Notes: a model not told the origin generated them from the letters alone. 64,000 bases of DNA from Atopobium sp. BS2 (GCF_000565075.1 NZ_JDFG01000047.1:1-64000), one strand, 5' to 3'. Positions 17,336 through 27,329 are shown, numbered from the stretch's first letter. Numbers and translations are program-made.

Positions 17336-19975
17336 ATGGCAAAAATGCGTGTACATGACCTTGCCAAAGAATATGGTATGCAGAGCAAAGAATTGCTCGA
17401 GCACCTTGCGGACATGAAGATTCCTGCAAAGTCTGCTTCTTCTACGCTTGAAGATGCATATATTTCTATTGTTCGTAAGAAACTCCAGCCTATTATGGAG
17501 GCTCGTGCCGCTGAAATCGCAGCTCAGAAGGCTGCTGAGGAAGAGGCTGCTGCCAAAGAGGCAAAGGCTGCTGCAGAGGCAGCAGAGGCTGAGCGTCTTG
17601 CTGCAGAGGCAAGGCGTGAAGCTGAGCGTGCAGAGGAAGAGAAGAAGCGCGCAAAAGAAGAGGCTGCTCGTAAGAAAGAAGAGGAGCGCCGCCGCGCTGA
17701 GGAAGAGAAGAAGCGTCTTGAGGCCGAAGAGGCTGAGCGTAATCGCGTAAAAGACACTGCTCCTAAGGCTGCTCCTTCCTTCAATAACCTGCTTGATCAG
17801 ATTGCTCAGCAGGAAGAGGTTTTGAAACAGCAGGCTGCAGAGTCCGCTGCTCAGAAGAAGGCCGAGAAGGGACCAAGAAATCACGCTCGCGCTAATGCAA
17901 GCGAGGCAAGTGGTGCTCCTTCTCGTCATAACTTCAAGAATGAGCGCGATGACGCCTCCATGTCTGACGAGCGTCCAAATGGTAAGCGCAAGAAGAACCG
18001 TCGTGGCGGAGATGACGGAGAAGACCGTTATAGCCGTATGGCGCGTGAGGCTGAGGCTTACAACAGAAGCCGCGTTTTGGATGAGGCTCGCGTTGCTATT
18101 GAAGAGGCAAGCCGTGAGTCCACTGGTCGCCGTAAAAAGCGTAAAGAGCGTCGTCAGAAGCAGGCTGCAGAGGCTGCTATGGAGCAGCGTATTGAGGAAG
18201 CACTCGCAAACGACCAGGATATTTCCCAGCTTGATACTGTAAAGGTTCCTCAGGGCTCTACTGTCTCTGAACTTGCTGAGCTTCTTGGCGTTCCTGCAAA
18301 TGACATCATTAAGCGCCTGTTCCTGCTTGGCAATCCTTTGACGCTTACAGAGACTATGTCTGATGAGCTTATTGAGATTGTTGCTGATGACCTTGGCCGC
18401 CAGATTAAGATCATGTCCAAGGAGGAGGAGAATTCCTTCACCTTCTACGATGATCCTAAGGACTTGAAGCCACGTCCTCCAGTAGTTACCGTCATGGGTC
18501 ACGTTGACCACGGTAAGACATCGCTTCTGGACGCAATCCGTCACACTGGCGTTGCAGCTGGCGAGGCTGGTGGTATTACACAGGCAATCGGTGCTTCTCA
18601 GGTCACCATTAACGGCCGTGAGATTACCTTCATCGATACCCCAGGTCACGAGACCTTTACCGCAATGCGTGCTCGTGGTGCAAAGGTTACCGATATTGTC
18701 ATCTTGATTGTTGCTGCAGACGACGGTGTTATGCCTCAGACCATTGAGTCTATCAACCACGCAAAGGCTGCTGGTGTTCCAATTGTTGTTGCAGTCAACA
18801 AGATTGATAAGCCAGGCGCAGATCCTACCCGTGTCCGTCAGGAGCTCACCGAGTACGGTGTTATTCCTGAGGAGTGGGGCGGACAGAACATGTTTGTTGA
18901 CATCTCCGCTAAGCAGAATTTGGGCATCGACGATCTTCTCGAGACCATTCTTTTGCAGGCAGATGTCCTTGAGCTGAAGGCAAACCCAGACACCTTTGCT
19001 TCTGGTAACGTTCTTGAGGCTAAGCTTGACCGCGGTCGCGGTTCTGTTGCTACTGTTTTGGTTACACGCGGTACACTCCACATCGGCGATGCTCTTGTTG
19101 CTGGTATGGCCTTTGGTCGCGTCCGTGCAATGCTTGATCCTAAGGGCAACGCAGTCACTACCGCAGGTCCTTCTGACGCAGTTGAGATTCTTGGTCTGCA
19201 GACCGTTCCTGGCGCAGGCGATGAGTTCCGTGTCTTCCAGGAGGAGCGCGACGCTCGTGAGCTTGCTGATCAGCGTGCTCTTAAGGCTCGTATTGAGGAG
19301 CAGAACCGTGTTAAGCACGTTACCCTTGAGAACCTCTTTGACACCATGGCTGACCGTGACGTCAAGGAACTCAACCTCATCATCAAGGCTGATGTTCAGG
19401 GCTCCATCGAGGCTCTCCAGGACTCCTTGGATAAGATGGACCAGTCTGAGGTTCGTATCAGCACCATCCACTCCGCTGTTGGTGGAATCACCGAGACTGA
19501 CGTTGTTCTCGCTGATGCATCCAACGCAATCATCATTGGCTTTGGTGTCCGTCCAGATGCAAAAGCCAAGCTTGCTGCAGAGCGCGTAGGCGTTGAGATT
19601 AGAACCTATAGCGTTATCTACAAGGCAATCGAAGAGATTGATGCTGCTCGTATTGGTATGCTTAAGCCAACTGAGCAGGAAGTTCAGACCGGCGTTGCTG
19701 AGGTCCGCGATACCTTCAAGGTTCCTAAGGTTGGTATTGCTGCAGGCTGCATGATTTCTGAGGGCGAGATTTCTCGCGACGATAACATCCGCCTCATTCG
19801 TGACGGCTTTGTTGTCTATGATGGAAAGATTGCATCGCTCAGGCGCTTTAAAGACGACGTTAAGAGCGTTAAATCCGGCTACGAATGCGGTATTGGCCTT
19901 GAGAACTTCCAGGACATCAAGCCTGGCGACCAGCTTGAGGGCTATCGCATTGAGCAGGTGGCTCGTACCGAGTAA
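17336..19975 (+). CDS. infB: Translation initiation factor IF-2
   Basis: GTPase that brings fMet-tRNA to the 30S subunit and promotes subunit joining. 879 residues. An N-terminal IF2_N domain (residues ~3-52) is followed by a long Ala/Glu/Lys/Arg-rich charged helix (~60-150), a basic linker, a second IF2_N domain (~297-350) and the G domain with GHVDHGKT at 388-395, DTPGHE and NKID. Two beta-barrel domains and the C-terminal tRNA-binding domain complete it. RBS GGAAGG lies nine bases before the ATG. Long antisense open frames here are by-products of the biased Ala/Glu codons. Confidence 0.96.
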   Translation: MAKMRVHDLAKEYGMQSKELLEHLADMKIPAKSASSTLEDAYISIVRKKLQPIMEARAAEIAAQKAAEEEAAAKEAKAAAEAAEAERLAAEARREAERAEEEKKRAKEEAARKKEEERRRAEEEKKRLEAEEAERNRVKDTAPKAAPSFNNLLDQIAQQEEVLKQQAAESAAQKKAEKGPRNHARANASEASGAPSRHNFKNERDDASMSDERPNGKRKKNRRGGDDGEDRYSRMAREAEAYNRSRVLDEARVAIEEASRESTGRRKKRKERRQKQAAEAAMEQRIEEALANDQDISQLDTVKVPQGSTVSELAELLGVPANDIIKRLFLLGNPLTLTETMSDELIEIVADDLGRQIKIMSKEEENSFTFYDDPKDLKPRPPVVTVMGHVDHGKTSLLDAIRHTGVAAGEAGGITQAIGASQVTINGREITFIDTPGHETFTAMRARGAKVTDIVILIVAADDGVMPQTIESINHAKAAGVPIVVAVNKIDKPGADPTRVRQELTEYGVIPEEWGGQNMFVDISAKQNLGIDDLLETILLQADVLELKANPDTFASGNVLEAKLDRGRGSVATVLVTRGTLHIGDALVAGMAFGRVRAMLDPKGNAVTTAGPSDAVEILGLQTVPGAGDEFRVFQEERDARELADQRALKARIEEQNRVKHVTLENLFDTMADRDVKELNLIIKADVQGSIEALQDSLDKMDQSEVRISTIHSAVGGITETDVVLADASNAIIIGFGVRPDAKAKLAAERVGVEIRTYSVIYKAIEEIDAARIGMLKPTEQEVQTGVAEVRDTFKVPKVGIAAGCMISEGEISRDDNIRLIRDGFVVYDGKIASLRRFKDDVKSVKSGYECGIGLENFQDIKPGDQLEGYRIEQVARTE

Positions 19976-19986
19976 GAAGGGACAGC

Positions 19987-20397
19987 ATGAAACAGAATCA
20001 GTTTTCTCGTCGTACTAATGAGATTGCTCGAGAAAAGCTCAGCTGGATCCTTTTGTTTGAAATTTCTGACCCTGATCTCCAGCTTGTGACCGTCACAAGC
20101 TGTGAGGTCTCGGTTGATAAGTCCTTTATGCGCGCCTATGTAAGCTGTGAGCCTGATCGCTACGAGAAGGTCCTCGCAGCTCTCAAGCGTGCTAAGGGTA
20201 GGATTCGCTCGCTTTTGGGTCATGCGCTGAACTGGCGTGTAACCCCTGAGCTTGATTTCAAAATTGATACTACTACCGATGAGGCTGAGCGTATTGCTCA
20301 AGCCCTTGAGGTAGTTCCACCAACTCTTGGTGTCGAGAAAGACGAGTTTGGATACCCTCTAGCTTCTGATGAAGAGAATTCTGGCGAGGAGGCGTAA
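19987..20397 (+). CDS. rbfA: 30S ribosome-binding factor RbfA
   Basis: Small KH-like protein needed for 16S rRNA 5'-end maturation and cold adaptation. 136 residues; the N-terminus RTNEIAREKLSWILLFEISDPDLQLVTVT and the C-terminal RVTPELDFKIDTTTDEAERI are typical. It starts 11 nt after infB with AGAAGGGAC as RBS and ends 4 nt before nrnA. Confidence 0.93.
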   Translation: MKQNQFSRRTNEIAREKLSWILLFEISDPDLQLVTVTSCEVSVDKSFMRAYVSCEPDRYEKVLAALKRAKGRIRSLLGHALNWRVTPELDFKIDTTTDEAERIAQALEVVPPTLGVEKDEFGYPLASDEENSGEEA

Positions 20398-20401
20398 GTA
20401 A

Positions 20402-21421
20402 GTGACGTCACTGAATACAAAAGTCAGTCGTCCAGAGTTTGACGAGGTTATTGCTCTTATCGAGCAGGCCTCGTCAATCGTCGTTTGTGCGCATACTTCT
20501 CCTGATGGAGATGCTATTGGCTCTGGATTAGCACTTTCTTCCATTATTCAGAGAAGATGGCCTAGCAAAACTGTCACTAATCTTTTGGCAGATGCTGATG
20601 GGGAAGTACCACGTATTTACAAGTTTCTTGATGGTACTGACAGCTTTGTTCCTGCAAATAAGTACGAGGGTACTCCAGACCTTTTTATCTGCGTAGACCT
20701 ATCTACTGCAGGACGTTTGGCTGATGCAGAAGCACTGATGAACCGTTCTAAGACGGTGGCAGTGCTTGACCATCACCCCTATAACAACGTGTATTGGAAT
20801 GCAGGACTTGTGCGTCCTGATGCGGCGGCAACCGGTGTCATTATCACCGAGTTTGCATGTCATTTGGGTGCAGAACTTGTTCCCTCAGAGGCACAATGTC
20901 TTATGTGCGCTCTGGTAACTGATACCGGTCGTTTCCAGTACCAAAACGCTGACGGAGAGGCTTTTGAGGTTGCAAGTTTGCTGGTAGAAGCAGGCGCATC
21001 TCCTTCTCAGATTGCACTTCATGTCTATCAGAGTGACCGCTTGGCCTATCTTCACCTTGCCGCAAAGGTTATGGGCCGCATTCGCACTTTTGGTGAGGGT
21101 CGCGTTGCTTACAGCTACGTCACCACCGCAGATCTTTCTGCATCAGGAGTTCCTCTTGCCGAGATGGATGGCCTGGTAGACATTGTGCGCTGCGTTGAGG
21201 GAACAGAAATTGCCCTCTTCCTCAAAGAGGTAGCTGGTGGAAAGGTTCGCGGCAATCTGCGTTCCAAATCTCAGCTTGATATCTCTGGTGTTGCACGTCA
21301 AATGGGTGGCGGTGGCCACACTGCCGCTGCAGGCTTTACCGCTGAAGGCACCATTGACGACGTATTTACTCAGATAGTTCCTCTGCTCATTGATCTTCTC
21401 GCACTTGACAAGGAGTCATAG
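20402..21421 (+). CDS. nrnA: DHH/DHHA1 phosphoesterase, NrnA-like oligoribonuclease/pAp phosphatase
   Basis: Probably degrades short RNA oligomers to mononucleotides and dephosphorylates 3',5'-pAp. 339 residues with the metal-binding motifs SPDGDAIGS and DHHPYNN and the DHHA1-domain substrate motif GGGGHTAAAG. The GTG start follows GGAGG. The position between rbfA and truB is common for this family in actinobacteria and Firmicutes. The assignment to the NrnA subfamily rests on length and context. Confidence 0.88.
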   Translation: MTSLNTKVSRPEFDEVIALIEQASSIVVCAHTSPDGDAIGSGLALSSIIQRRWPSKTVTNLLADADGEVPRIYKFLDGTDSFVPANKYEGTPDLFICVDLSTAGRLADAEALMNRSKTVAVLDHHPYNNVYWNAGLVRPDAAATGVIITEFACHLGAELVPSEAQCLMCALVTDTGRFQYQNADGEAFEVASLLVEAGASPSQIALHVYQSDRLAYLHLAAKVMGRIRTFGEGRVAYSYVTTADLSASGVPLAEMDGLVDIVRCVEGTEIALFLKEVAGGKVRGNLRSKSQLDISGVARQMGGGGHTAAAGFTAEGTIDDVFTQIVPLLIDLLALDKES

Positions 21422-22363
21422 GTGAAGCGAGGAGCAAGTGGAATTAACGCACTTATTGCAGTTGACAAGCCGCTTGGCTTAACCAGTCATGACGTGGTTT
21501 CTTGCGTTCGTCGCGCATTTGGCGAGAAACGCGTGGGACACGCGGGCACTTTGGATCCTAATGCAAGCGGCGTGCTGGTAGTGGGTATTGGCCTTGCCAC
21601 AAAGCTGTTGGGGCTTCTGACGCTTGACCGCAAGGGATATGTAGCCGACATTTCGTTTGGAGCTCGCACCTCAACTGATGACGCAGACGGTGAGGTTGTG
21701 GCCACAGCCCCTGTACCTGCAGAGTTGCGTGAGGAAGAGTTTGCTCGTGCGGCCTGCGCAAAGTTGGTGGGCACCATAGATCAGCTGCCACCAGCGGTTT
21801 CCGCAATCTCTGTTGATGGCAAACGTGCCTATCAGCTTGTTCGTGAAGGTAAAATGCCAGAACTCACAGCACGTAGAGTCTCTATTTACGACGCTACGCT
21901 TTTAGCGGTGCATGTGCCTTCTGCTGAGGATGACTCACTGGTGTGGACGGTTGCTTTTAATGTTTCTAAAGGCACCTATATCAGAAGTATTGCTCGAGAC
22001 CTGGGTCAATCTCTTGGCACAGAGGCTCATATTAGTGGCCTAAGAAGGACATTCTCTGGTCCCATTACGCTTGGTAGCTGCGCTTTATTAGAAGAGCTTG
22101 AACAAAGCCCAGATCAAGTGCTTGAAGCCAAACGCCTTAATCCAACTGAGGTTCTTGGTTATCCGGTGCACAGGCTGACTGGAGCAGAATACAAATGTGT
22201 TGAGGTTGGAAAGCGTTTTGGTATTCCAGAAGATCTTTCTGAGGTTGCCAATAACTCGCTGGTCAGCCTTGTGTGGAATGATGCTCTTGTGGGAATTTGG
22301 ACTAGGCAAGGTTCCTGCCTAGTCTGCCAGACCAACTTCTCTCAAGGTATTTTGTGTAAGTAA
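21422..22363 (+). CDS. truB: tRNA pseudouridine(55) synthase TruB
   Basis: Makes pseudouridine 55 in the T-loop of tRNAs. 313 residues, with the catalytic motif GHAGTLDPNASG (Asp nucleophile), the RAYQLVREG segment and GTYIRSIARDLG. A C-terminal PUA-like region follows. GTG start abuts the nrnA stop codon; AAGGAG in the end of nrnA serves as RBS. Confidence 0.94.
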   Translation: MKRGASGINALIAVDKPLGLTSHDVVSCVRRAFGEKRVGHAGTLDPNASGVLVVGIGLATKLLGLLTLDRKGYVADISFGARTSTDDADGEVVATAPVPAELREEEFARAACAKLVGTIDQLPPAVSAISVDGKRAYQLVREGKMPELTARRVSIYDATLLAVHVPSAEDDSLVWTVAFNVSKGTYIRSIARDLGQSLGTEAHISGLRRTFSGPITLGSCALLEELEQSPDQVLEAKRLNPTEVLGYPVHRLTGAEYKCVEVGKRFGIPEDLSEVANNSLVSLVWNDALVGIWTRQGSCLVCQTNFSQGILCK

Positions 22364-22371
22364 GGACGCAC

Positions 22372-23409
22372 GTGAACAAGGTAGAGCGCATAAGAGAATC
22401 CGTTTTGTATGGAAGTCATCTGCCGGCTCCGCTTGAGCTTGGTGACGCTGACTTCTATACACTGCGTTCTGACTGCTACAGGCAGCCTTGCGTGTGCGTG
22501 CTTGGTGTCTTTGACGGTCTCCATGAGGGCCACCAGGGGCTTCTCGCCAGCGCAAAGAAAGACGCTGAAGCTCGCAATGTGCCACTTGTTGCTGTGACGT
22601 TTCTGCCCGATCCTGTTGAGGTGCTGTTTGATGGTTCTCCTCGACGTTTGCTCTCGGGAGAAGACAGGCTTCGCGCGCTTGCCGCATGGGGAGTCGACGG
22701 CATTCTGGTGCATCACTTTACCCGCGAGTTTGCGGCATTGAGTGCCACACAATACGTTGAGGATCAGTTGCTTCCAAGCGTCTCGGCTGTGTCTGTTCAT
22801 GTGGGTTCTGACTTTGGTCTGGGAGCTCAAGGCGCTGAAGGAAGCGCTTTGCTCACCTCGCTTGGACACAAACACGGTTTTGAAGTTCATGCTCACGAGC
22901 TTTTTTGTTCGGGTGGACAGAAAATTTCTGCCACTCGTATTAGGGGCTTGCTTGAGCAGGGCAAAGTTGAGGAGGCAGCAAGCCTGCTCGGCCGCTGGCA
23001 CTTTTTAAGCGGTGTGGTCAAGCATGGTCGTGGTCAGGGCACTGGCTTTGGTTTTCCTACGGCAAACGTCGCGCTTGACCTGCATGATTGCATTCCTCAA
23101 GACGGTGTGTATGCGTGCTATGTGGTCCATGGCGCAACAGCATGGCCTGCTGCGGTTAATGTGGGAAAAGCTCCTTCATTTGAGTCTCAAACAGGACCTT
23201 TGCTTGAGGCTAATCTTCTAGGTTTTAGCGGTAACTTATATGATTCAGAGGTTCAGACGGTATTTGTGAAGAGACTGAGGGAATCTAAAAAATTTGATTC
23301 GCTGGAAGACCTCAAGCAAGCCGTTCGTGGAAATATAGATTGGGTAGCCCAGAATCTGGGTACGACTTCATATAACTTGGAAAGCGGGGAGGTGGAAGAT
23401 GATAACTGA
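22372..23409 (+). CDS. ribF: Bifunctional riboflavin kinase/FAD synthetase
   Basis: Converts riboflavin to FMN and then FAD. 345 residues. The N-terminal FAD synthetase domain shows VFDGLHEGHQGLL and the KISATRIR motif (ISSTRIR-like); the C-terminal riboflavin kinase domain shows GRGQGTGFGFPTANV. GTG start with AAGGA upstream. The last 11 nt overlap dnaG. truB-ribF adjacency is widely conserved. Confidence 0.94.
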   Translation: MNKVERIRESVLYGSHLPAPLELGDADFYTLRSDCYRQPCVCVLGVFDGLHEGHQGLLASAKKDAEARNVPLVAVTFLPDPVEVLFDGSPRRLLSGEDRLRALAAWGVDGILVHHFTREFAALSATQYVEDQLLPSVSAVSVHVGSDFGLGAQGAEGSALLTSLGHKHGFEVHAHELFCSGGQKISATRIRGLLEQGKVEEAASLLGRWHFLSGVVKHGRGQGTGFGFPTANVALDLHDCIPQDGVYACYVVHGATAWPAAVNVGKAPSFESQTGPLLEANLLGFSGNLYDSEVQTVFVKRLRESKKFDSLEDLKQAVRGNIDWVAQNLGTTSYNLESGEVEDDN

Positions 23410-25381
23410 TGAAGATAAAGAGCGTGTAAGACAGGCAACGGACTTTGTCACGCTTGTTTCAGAGACAGTTGAGCTTAAACCTCGAGGTCAGGACTATTGG
23501 GGATGCTGTCCCTTCCACCAAGAAAAAAGTCCCTCATTCAAGATAAACCCCTCCACGGGTCTTTGGCACTGCTTTGGCGCTTGCTCCGAAGGCGGAGACG
23601 TCTTCAGTTATGTCATGAAGCGAGAAAACCTGGATTTTCCTGATGCCATTAGATACCTTGCTGATAAAGCAGGCATTACACTTTCAGAAGAGGCTCATGT
23701 TTCTAAAGGTCCTCGCAAGAATCGTTTAATCGAGTGCCTTACCGAGGCCGAGAATTACTTCCACTCCATGCTTATGCGCGGAAGGGGAGAAGGTCCTGAG
23801 GCGGCGCGTGCATATCTCTCTGGTCGCGGATTTGGAGCGACTGTCTGTAAGCGCTGGAAGCTGGGATACGCACCTGGCAGAGGCGCGCTTGTAGCGCACC
23901 TGCGTAAATGTGGCTATACCACGCAAGAGATGATTGCTGCAAACCTTGCTGTCGAGCGTAACGGTCGCATCAGCGACTGGTTCTATGATCGCGTGATGTT
24001 TCCTATTCATGATGAGCAGGGAAGAACTATTGCTTTTGGCGGTCGAATTACTAAAAAGGTAGAAAACGCTCCTAAGTACCTTAATACCAGGGACACTTCT
24101 GTCTTTAATAAAGGTAAACATCTCTTTGCCTACGATGTTGCAAAAGAGACTATTGCAGCCCAGTCCGAGGCCATTATTTGCGAGGGCTACACTGACGTTA
24201 TTGCCATGCATGAGGCTGGTTTTACCAACACTGTGGCAGCTCTAGGCACTGCATTTACGTCTGAGCACGTCAAACTCATCGATCGCCAGCGTGCACGCAA
24301 AATCATTTGCATGTTTGACGGTGATGCTGCAGGTCAACACGCTGCTGCTCGTGCCATTAAATTTATCGATAAAACAACCGCTGCGTTTCTCTGTGTTGTT
24401 TTGCCAAATAACCAGGATCCCATGGAGTTTCTCGCCGAATCAGGTGCAGATAAGCTACGTCCTATCTTAGATGCAGCTCGTCCGCTTATGGACTTTGTCT
24501 TTGATGCCACAACAGCTCAGTTTGACTTATCTGTACCCGGTGGTCGAGTCAAAGCGCTTGAGGCTTTAGCGTCTCTGTTGGCCCCGCTCAAGACATCGGT
24601 GCTGCTGAGCGAGTATGCACTTCGGGTGTCCGATTTGCTTCATATTGATGTCGAGGAAGCAAAGCGCGCAATTAAGGCCGCACCTATTCAAGACGACGTG
24701 GCAGATTCGCGCACGTCAAAGATGGCGCGCAAACAGCCTCAGAAGAATGCCCACACCTCTTCATATAACTCAGCTGCTAAAACTCCAGCTTATGCCGAGG
24801 ATCCTTCATACGATGATGTTCCACCGTATGACGAGGTGTCTCCGTATGATGACCCATCATCGTATAGCATTTCTGCTGATACGTATGAGCCACGAGGCTC
24901 ACAGGGTCTCTCCGCAGAAGATCGCAGGCAGGTTAACTCAGAGCTTGAGCTCTTAAGTGCTATGGCAACAAACTTGTCCTTAGTGCGAGAGTATCAAGAC
25001 CGTATTGCAGACTTTGTCTGGGCCGATGCTCGTCATCAAACCATGGCATGGGCCATGCTTGCTACTCCAGAGGGCGCTACGCCAGCGCAGGTTGTTGCCG
25101 CTGCTGCGGCTGTTGAGCCAAATGCGGCAGCTATTCTTTCTTCTGGTCGCGTGATATCTGAGGGCAACTCCGATACACGTCGCTCGCTTGAGTTTATTGT
25201 GGACACTGTTGACTACTACTCGGTACAGCGTAAATTGCGAGAAATTCGATCAAATTTGCGCTCCAGTTCTTATGCAGGGGAGTCTTCAAGCGGAACACTT
25301 GCTGAAGAGCAACTTGCTGCTGCGCAGGAGCTTCAGACACGAGCGCTTGAGCTAGGCAAGAGGCTTACTTCGGGGCAGTAG
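23399..25381 (+). CDS. dnaG: DNA primase
   Basis: Makes RNA primers at the replication fork. 660 residues: N-terminal CHC2 zinc finger (GCCPFHQEKSPS then WHCFGAC), the polymerase core with the TOPRIM motif EGYTDVIA and FDGDAAGQ, and a C-terminal helicase-interaction region from about 490. Between them lies a linker rich in Tyr-Asp-Asp/Pro repeats (PSYDDVPPYDEVSPYDDPSSY). The ATG at 23399 lies within the end of ribF, suggesting coupling. dnaG followed by rpoD is the classic macromolecular-synthesis pairing. Confidence 0.95.
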   Translation: MITDEDKERVRQATDFVTLVSETVELKPRGQDYWGCCPFHQEKSPSFKINPSTGLWHCFGACSEGGDVFSYVMKRENLDFPDAIRYLADKAGITLSEEAHVSKGPRKNRLIECLTEAENYFHSMLMRGRGEGPEAARAYLSGRGFGATVCKRWKLGYAPGRGALVAHLRKCGYTTQEMIAANLAVERNGRISDWFYDRVMFPIHDEQGRTIAFGGRITKKVENAPKYLNTRDTSVFNKGKHLFAYDVAKETIAAQSEAIICEGYTDVIAMHEAGFTNTVAALGTAFTSEHVKLIDRQRARKIICMFDGDAAGQHAAARAIKFIDKTTAAFLCVVLPNNQDPMEFLAESGADKLRPILDAARPLMDFVFDATTAQFDLSVPGGRVKALEALASLLAPLKTSVLLSEYALRVSDLLHIDVEEAKRAIKAAPIQDDVADSRTSKMARKQPQKNAHTSSYNSAAKTPAYAEDPSYDDVPPYDEVSPYDDPSSYSISADTYEPRGSQGLSAEDRRQVNSELELLSAMATNLSLVREYQDRIADFVWADARHQTMAWAMLATPEGATPAQVVAAAAAVEPNAAAILSSGRVISEGNSDTRRSLEFIVDTVDYYSVQRKLREIRSNLRSSSYAGESSSGTLAEEQLAAAQELQTRALELGKRLTSGQ

Positions 25382-25385
25382 AAAA

Positions 25386-25440
25386 TACTCATTTTATGGG
25401 GATGCTACTCATCTGATTTTTTATAAATTAAAATGAGTAG
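25386..25440 (+). promoter_or_regulatory. dnaG-rpoD intergenic element with two competing hairpins
   Basis: The segment 25429-25440 (TAAAATGAGTAG) can pair with 25386-25396 (TACTCATTTTA, 11 bp) or with 25405-25412 (CTACTCAT, 8 bp). Only one pairing can form at a time. It could be a processing or weak termination site between dnaG and rpoD. A poor promoter candidate (TTGATT, 19-nt spacer, TATAAA) follows. Confidence 0.35.
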
Positions 25441-25502
25441 TTTGATTAGGTAGAGAAACTTTTGGGTATAAAGACTTGCGCTAATCTATCGAAAGGATAT
25501 TT

Positions 25503-26870
25503 GTGGCTGCAAAAAAGGCAAATGAAGAGGTCAAACTCTCAGATGAGCTTACTAAAATTGTTGATGATCTGGTAAGTTCTTCAAAGTCTAACGGTAGTAT
25601 CAGCGAAGACGATATTCAGGTTGCCATTCGTGACGTTGACGTTAACGATGATGAGCTTTCTGATCTGTATGATTCGCTGCGCGTTAAAGGTGTAGAGATT
25701 ACTACCGCATCTGAAGCAACCGTTTCTTTCGCCATTGAAGATGACGCCGTAGAGGATGATTTTTCATCCGATGATGACTTGGATGACTCATCTGATTTTG
25801 AAGATGAAGATGATGAAGATTTTGATGCCGTAAATGAGGCGCGTGAGGTCAAAGAGGCTCTCCGCTCCGTTTCTAAGGCAAAAGTCTCTAAGCCAAAACG
25901 TTCTTCTCGCGCTCGTGCTCGTCGCTCAGATACCACCACGGTTATGCTAACCGGCGATCCTGTCCGCATGTATCTTAAAGAGATTGGTAAGGTAGACCTG
26001 CTTACTGCATCAGAAGAGGTACACCTTGCTATGAAGATTGAGGCAGGTACTGCGGCTTCCCAGAAGCTGGAGGACTTTGAGGATGGCCTCATCGAGCTCA
26101 ACCGTGCAGAGCAGCGCCGCCTCATGCGTATTGAGTCCGTAGGACTTGACGCTAAGCAGCAGCTTATCTCTGCAAACCTTCGTCTTGTCGTCTCAATTGC
26201 TAAGCGCTATGTTGGCCGTGGCATGCTGTTCCTCGATCTTATCCAGGAAGGTAACCTGGGTCTTATTCGTGCTGTCGAGAAGTTCGACTACACCAAGGGC
26301 TTTAAGTTCTCAACATATGCTACATGGTGGATTCGCCAGGCAATTACCCGTGCTATTGCGGACCAAGCTCGTACCATTCGTATTCCTGTTCACATGGTAG
26401 AGACTATCAATAAGCTCATCCGTGTTCAGCGTCAGCTTCTGCAAGATCTTGGTAGAGATCCTTCTCCAGAAGAAATTGGCGCAGAAATGGGTATGTCTCC
26501 TGATCGCGTCCGCGAGATTCAGAAGATTAGCCAGGAGCCTGTCTCTCTTGAGACGCCTATTGGTGAAGAAGAAGATTCCCAGCTTGGAGACTTTATTGAG
26601 GACTCTTCAGCTGTTGCTCCACCAGATGCAGCTTCTGATTCAATGCTTCGTGAGCAGCTTGAGCAGGTTCTTGACGGCCTTGCCGATCGTGAGCGTAAGG
26701 TTATTAAGTTCCGCTTTGGTCTTGAGGACGGTCATCCTCGTACCCTTGAAGAGGTAGGCAAGGAGTTTGGCGTTACGCGTGAGCGTATTCGTCAGATTGA
26801 GTCCAAGACCTTGGCAAAGCTTCGTCATCCTTCTAGGTCCGGTCGTCTTAAGGACTACATGGAGGAGTAG
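25503..26870 (+). CDS. rpoD: Primary RNA polymerase sigma factor (RpoD/HrdB type)
   Basis: Housekeeping sigma-70 factor. 455 residues with an acidic low-complexity stretch at about 80-105, region 1.2 ([18 protein letters not shown]), region 2 ([30 protein letters not shown] and [14 protein letters not shown] for -10 recognition), region 3, and region 4 with the helix-turn-helix [19 protein letters not shown] for -35 binding. The GTG at 25503 follows GAAAGGA. Promoters recognised in this window (TTGACG-17-TAAGAT and similar) match what such a sigma factor reads. Confidence 0.95.
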   Translation: MAAKKANEEVKLSDELTKIVDDLVSSSKSNGSISEDDIQVAIRDVDVNDDELSDLYDSLRVKGVEITTASEATVSFAIEDDAVEDDFSSDDDLDDSSDFEDEDDEDFDAVNEAREVKEALRSVSKAKVSKPKRSSRARARRSDTTTVMLTGDPVRMYLKEIGKVDLLTASEEVHLAMKIEAGTAASQKLEDFEDGLIELNRAEQRRLMRIESVGLDAKQQLISANLRLVVSIAKRYVGRGMLFLDLIQEGNLGLIRAVEKFDYTKGFKFSTYATWWIRQAITRAIADQARTIRIPVHMVETINKLIRVQRQLLQDLGRDPSPEEIGAEMGMSPDRVREIQKISQEPVSLETPIGEEEDSQLGDFIEDSSAVAPPDAASDSMLREQLEQVLDGLADRERKVIKFRFGLEDGHPRTLEEVGKEFGVTRERIRQIESKTLAKLRHPSRSGRLKDYMEE

Positions 26871-26934
26871 CTTCTTGGTTTAGGTGTGTGAGATTGTGCA
26901 AGAGGAATTTGAATAAATTTTTTCTAAATAATGC

Positions 26935-26963
26935 TTGCATGGTTTGGAATGTCTCTCTATACT
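26935..26963 (+). promoter_or_regulatory. Promoter of tRNA-Asn
   Basis: TTGCAT (26935-26940), 17-nt spacer, TATACT (26958-26963); 26 nt before the mature tRNA 5' end. Confidence 0.75.
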
Positions 26964-26989
26964 TAAACACCGCTGAGAAGCACACATAT

Positions 26990-27064
26990 TCCCCGATGGC
27001 GCAGCGGTAGCGCAGCTGACTGTTAATCAGCGTGTCGCAGGTTCAAATCCTGCTCGGGGAGCCA
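26990..27064 (+). tRNA. tRNA-Asn (GTT)
   Basis: Acceptor arms TCCCCGA (26990-26996) and TCGGGGA (27054-27060), discriminator G and encoded CCA (27062-27064). D-loop segment AGCGGTAG, anticodon stem GCTGA/TCAGC around loop CTGTTAA with anticodon GTT at 27022-27024, and T-loop GTTCAAATCC. All four arms fold. It is flanked by its own promoter and terminator. Confidence 0.97.
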
Positions 27065-27072
27065 GAATTTTC

Positions 27073-27099
27073 AAGACCGGGCATTGCCTGGTCTTTTTT
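27073..27099 (+). terminator. Intrinsic terminator of tRNA-Asn
   Basis: AAGACCGGGC (27073-27082) pairs with GCCTGGTCTT (27086-27095), one G-T pair, ending in TTTTTT. Confidence 0.9.
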
Positions 27100-27313
27100 G
27101 TTTAAAGAACCGTTCTGCTTTTTTCGTATTAGGCAGATTTTTATTCACAAATTTGAAGAGGACGTTTTTCTCGACAATTTGGTCATTTGACCGATTTTTC
27201 TTTATTTATCCTCAAAAACTTCAAAATTGACACCGTAAAAGGTACAAAACATAACGCTTACGGTATTTCTGCAACCGTTGAGCGACATCTCACAAAGAGC
27301 TGTGATGAGATTT

Positions 27314-27329
27314 GTTAACGTACTCATTA
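27314..27329 (+). promoter_or_regulatory. Putative operator of the galactose regulator upstream of mglB
   Basis: GTTAACGTACTCATTA, 63 nt before the mglB start. The core GTT(A/T)ACGTACTCAT recurs in the promoters of galM (36646-36661) and of the LacI-family gene (36832-36845, other strand). It may overlap the mglB -35 region. Otherwise 27100-27376 shows no gene. Confidence 0.6.

Noticed and set aside
17330-19471. 713-codon open frame antisense to infB
   Set aside because: It lies wholly within a certain gene, has no RBS, and arises from biased codon use in infB.
24760-24890. Tyr-Asp-Pro repeats in DnaG as a separate domain or insertion
   Set aside because: The segment is a low-complexity linker between the primase core and the helicase-binding end, a position where DnaG proteins vary freely.
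26881-26888. TAGGTGTG downstream of rpoD as another family A repeat
   Set aside because: Only the eight-base right end matches; the CAGATTATC half is missing.
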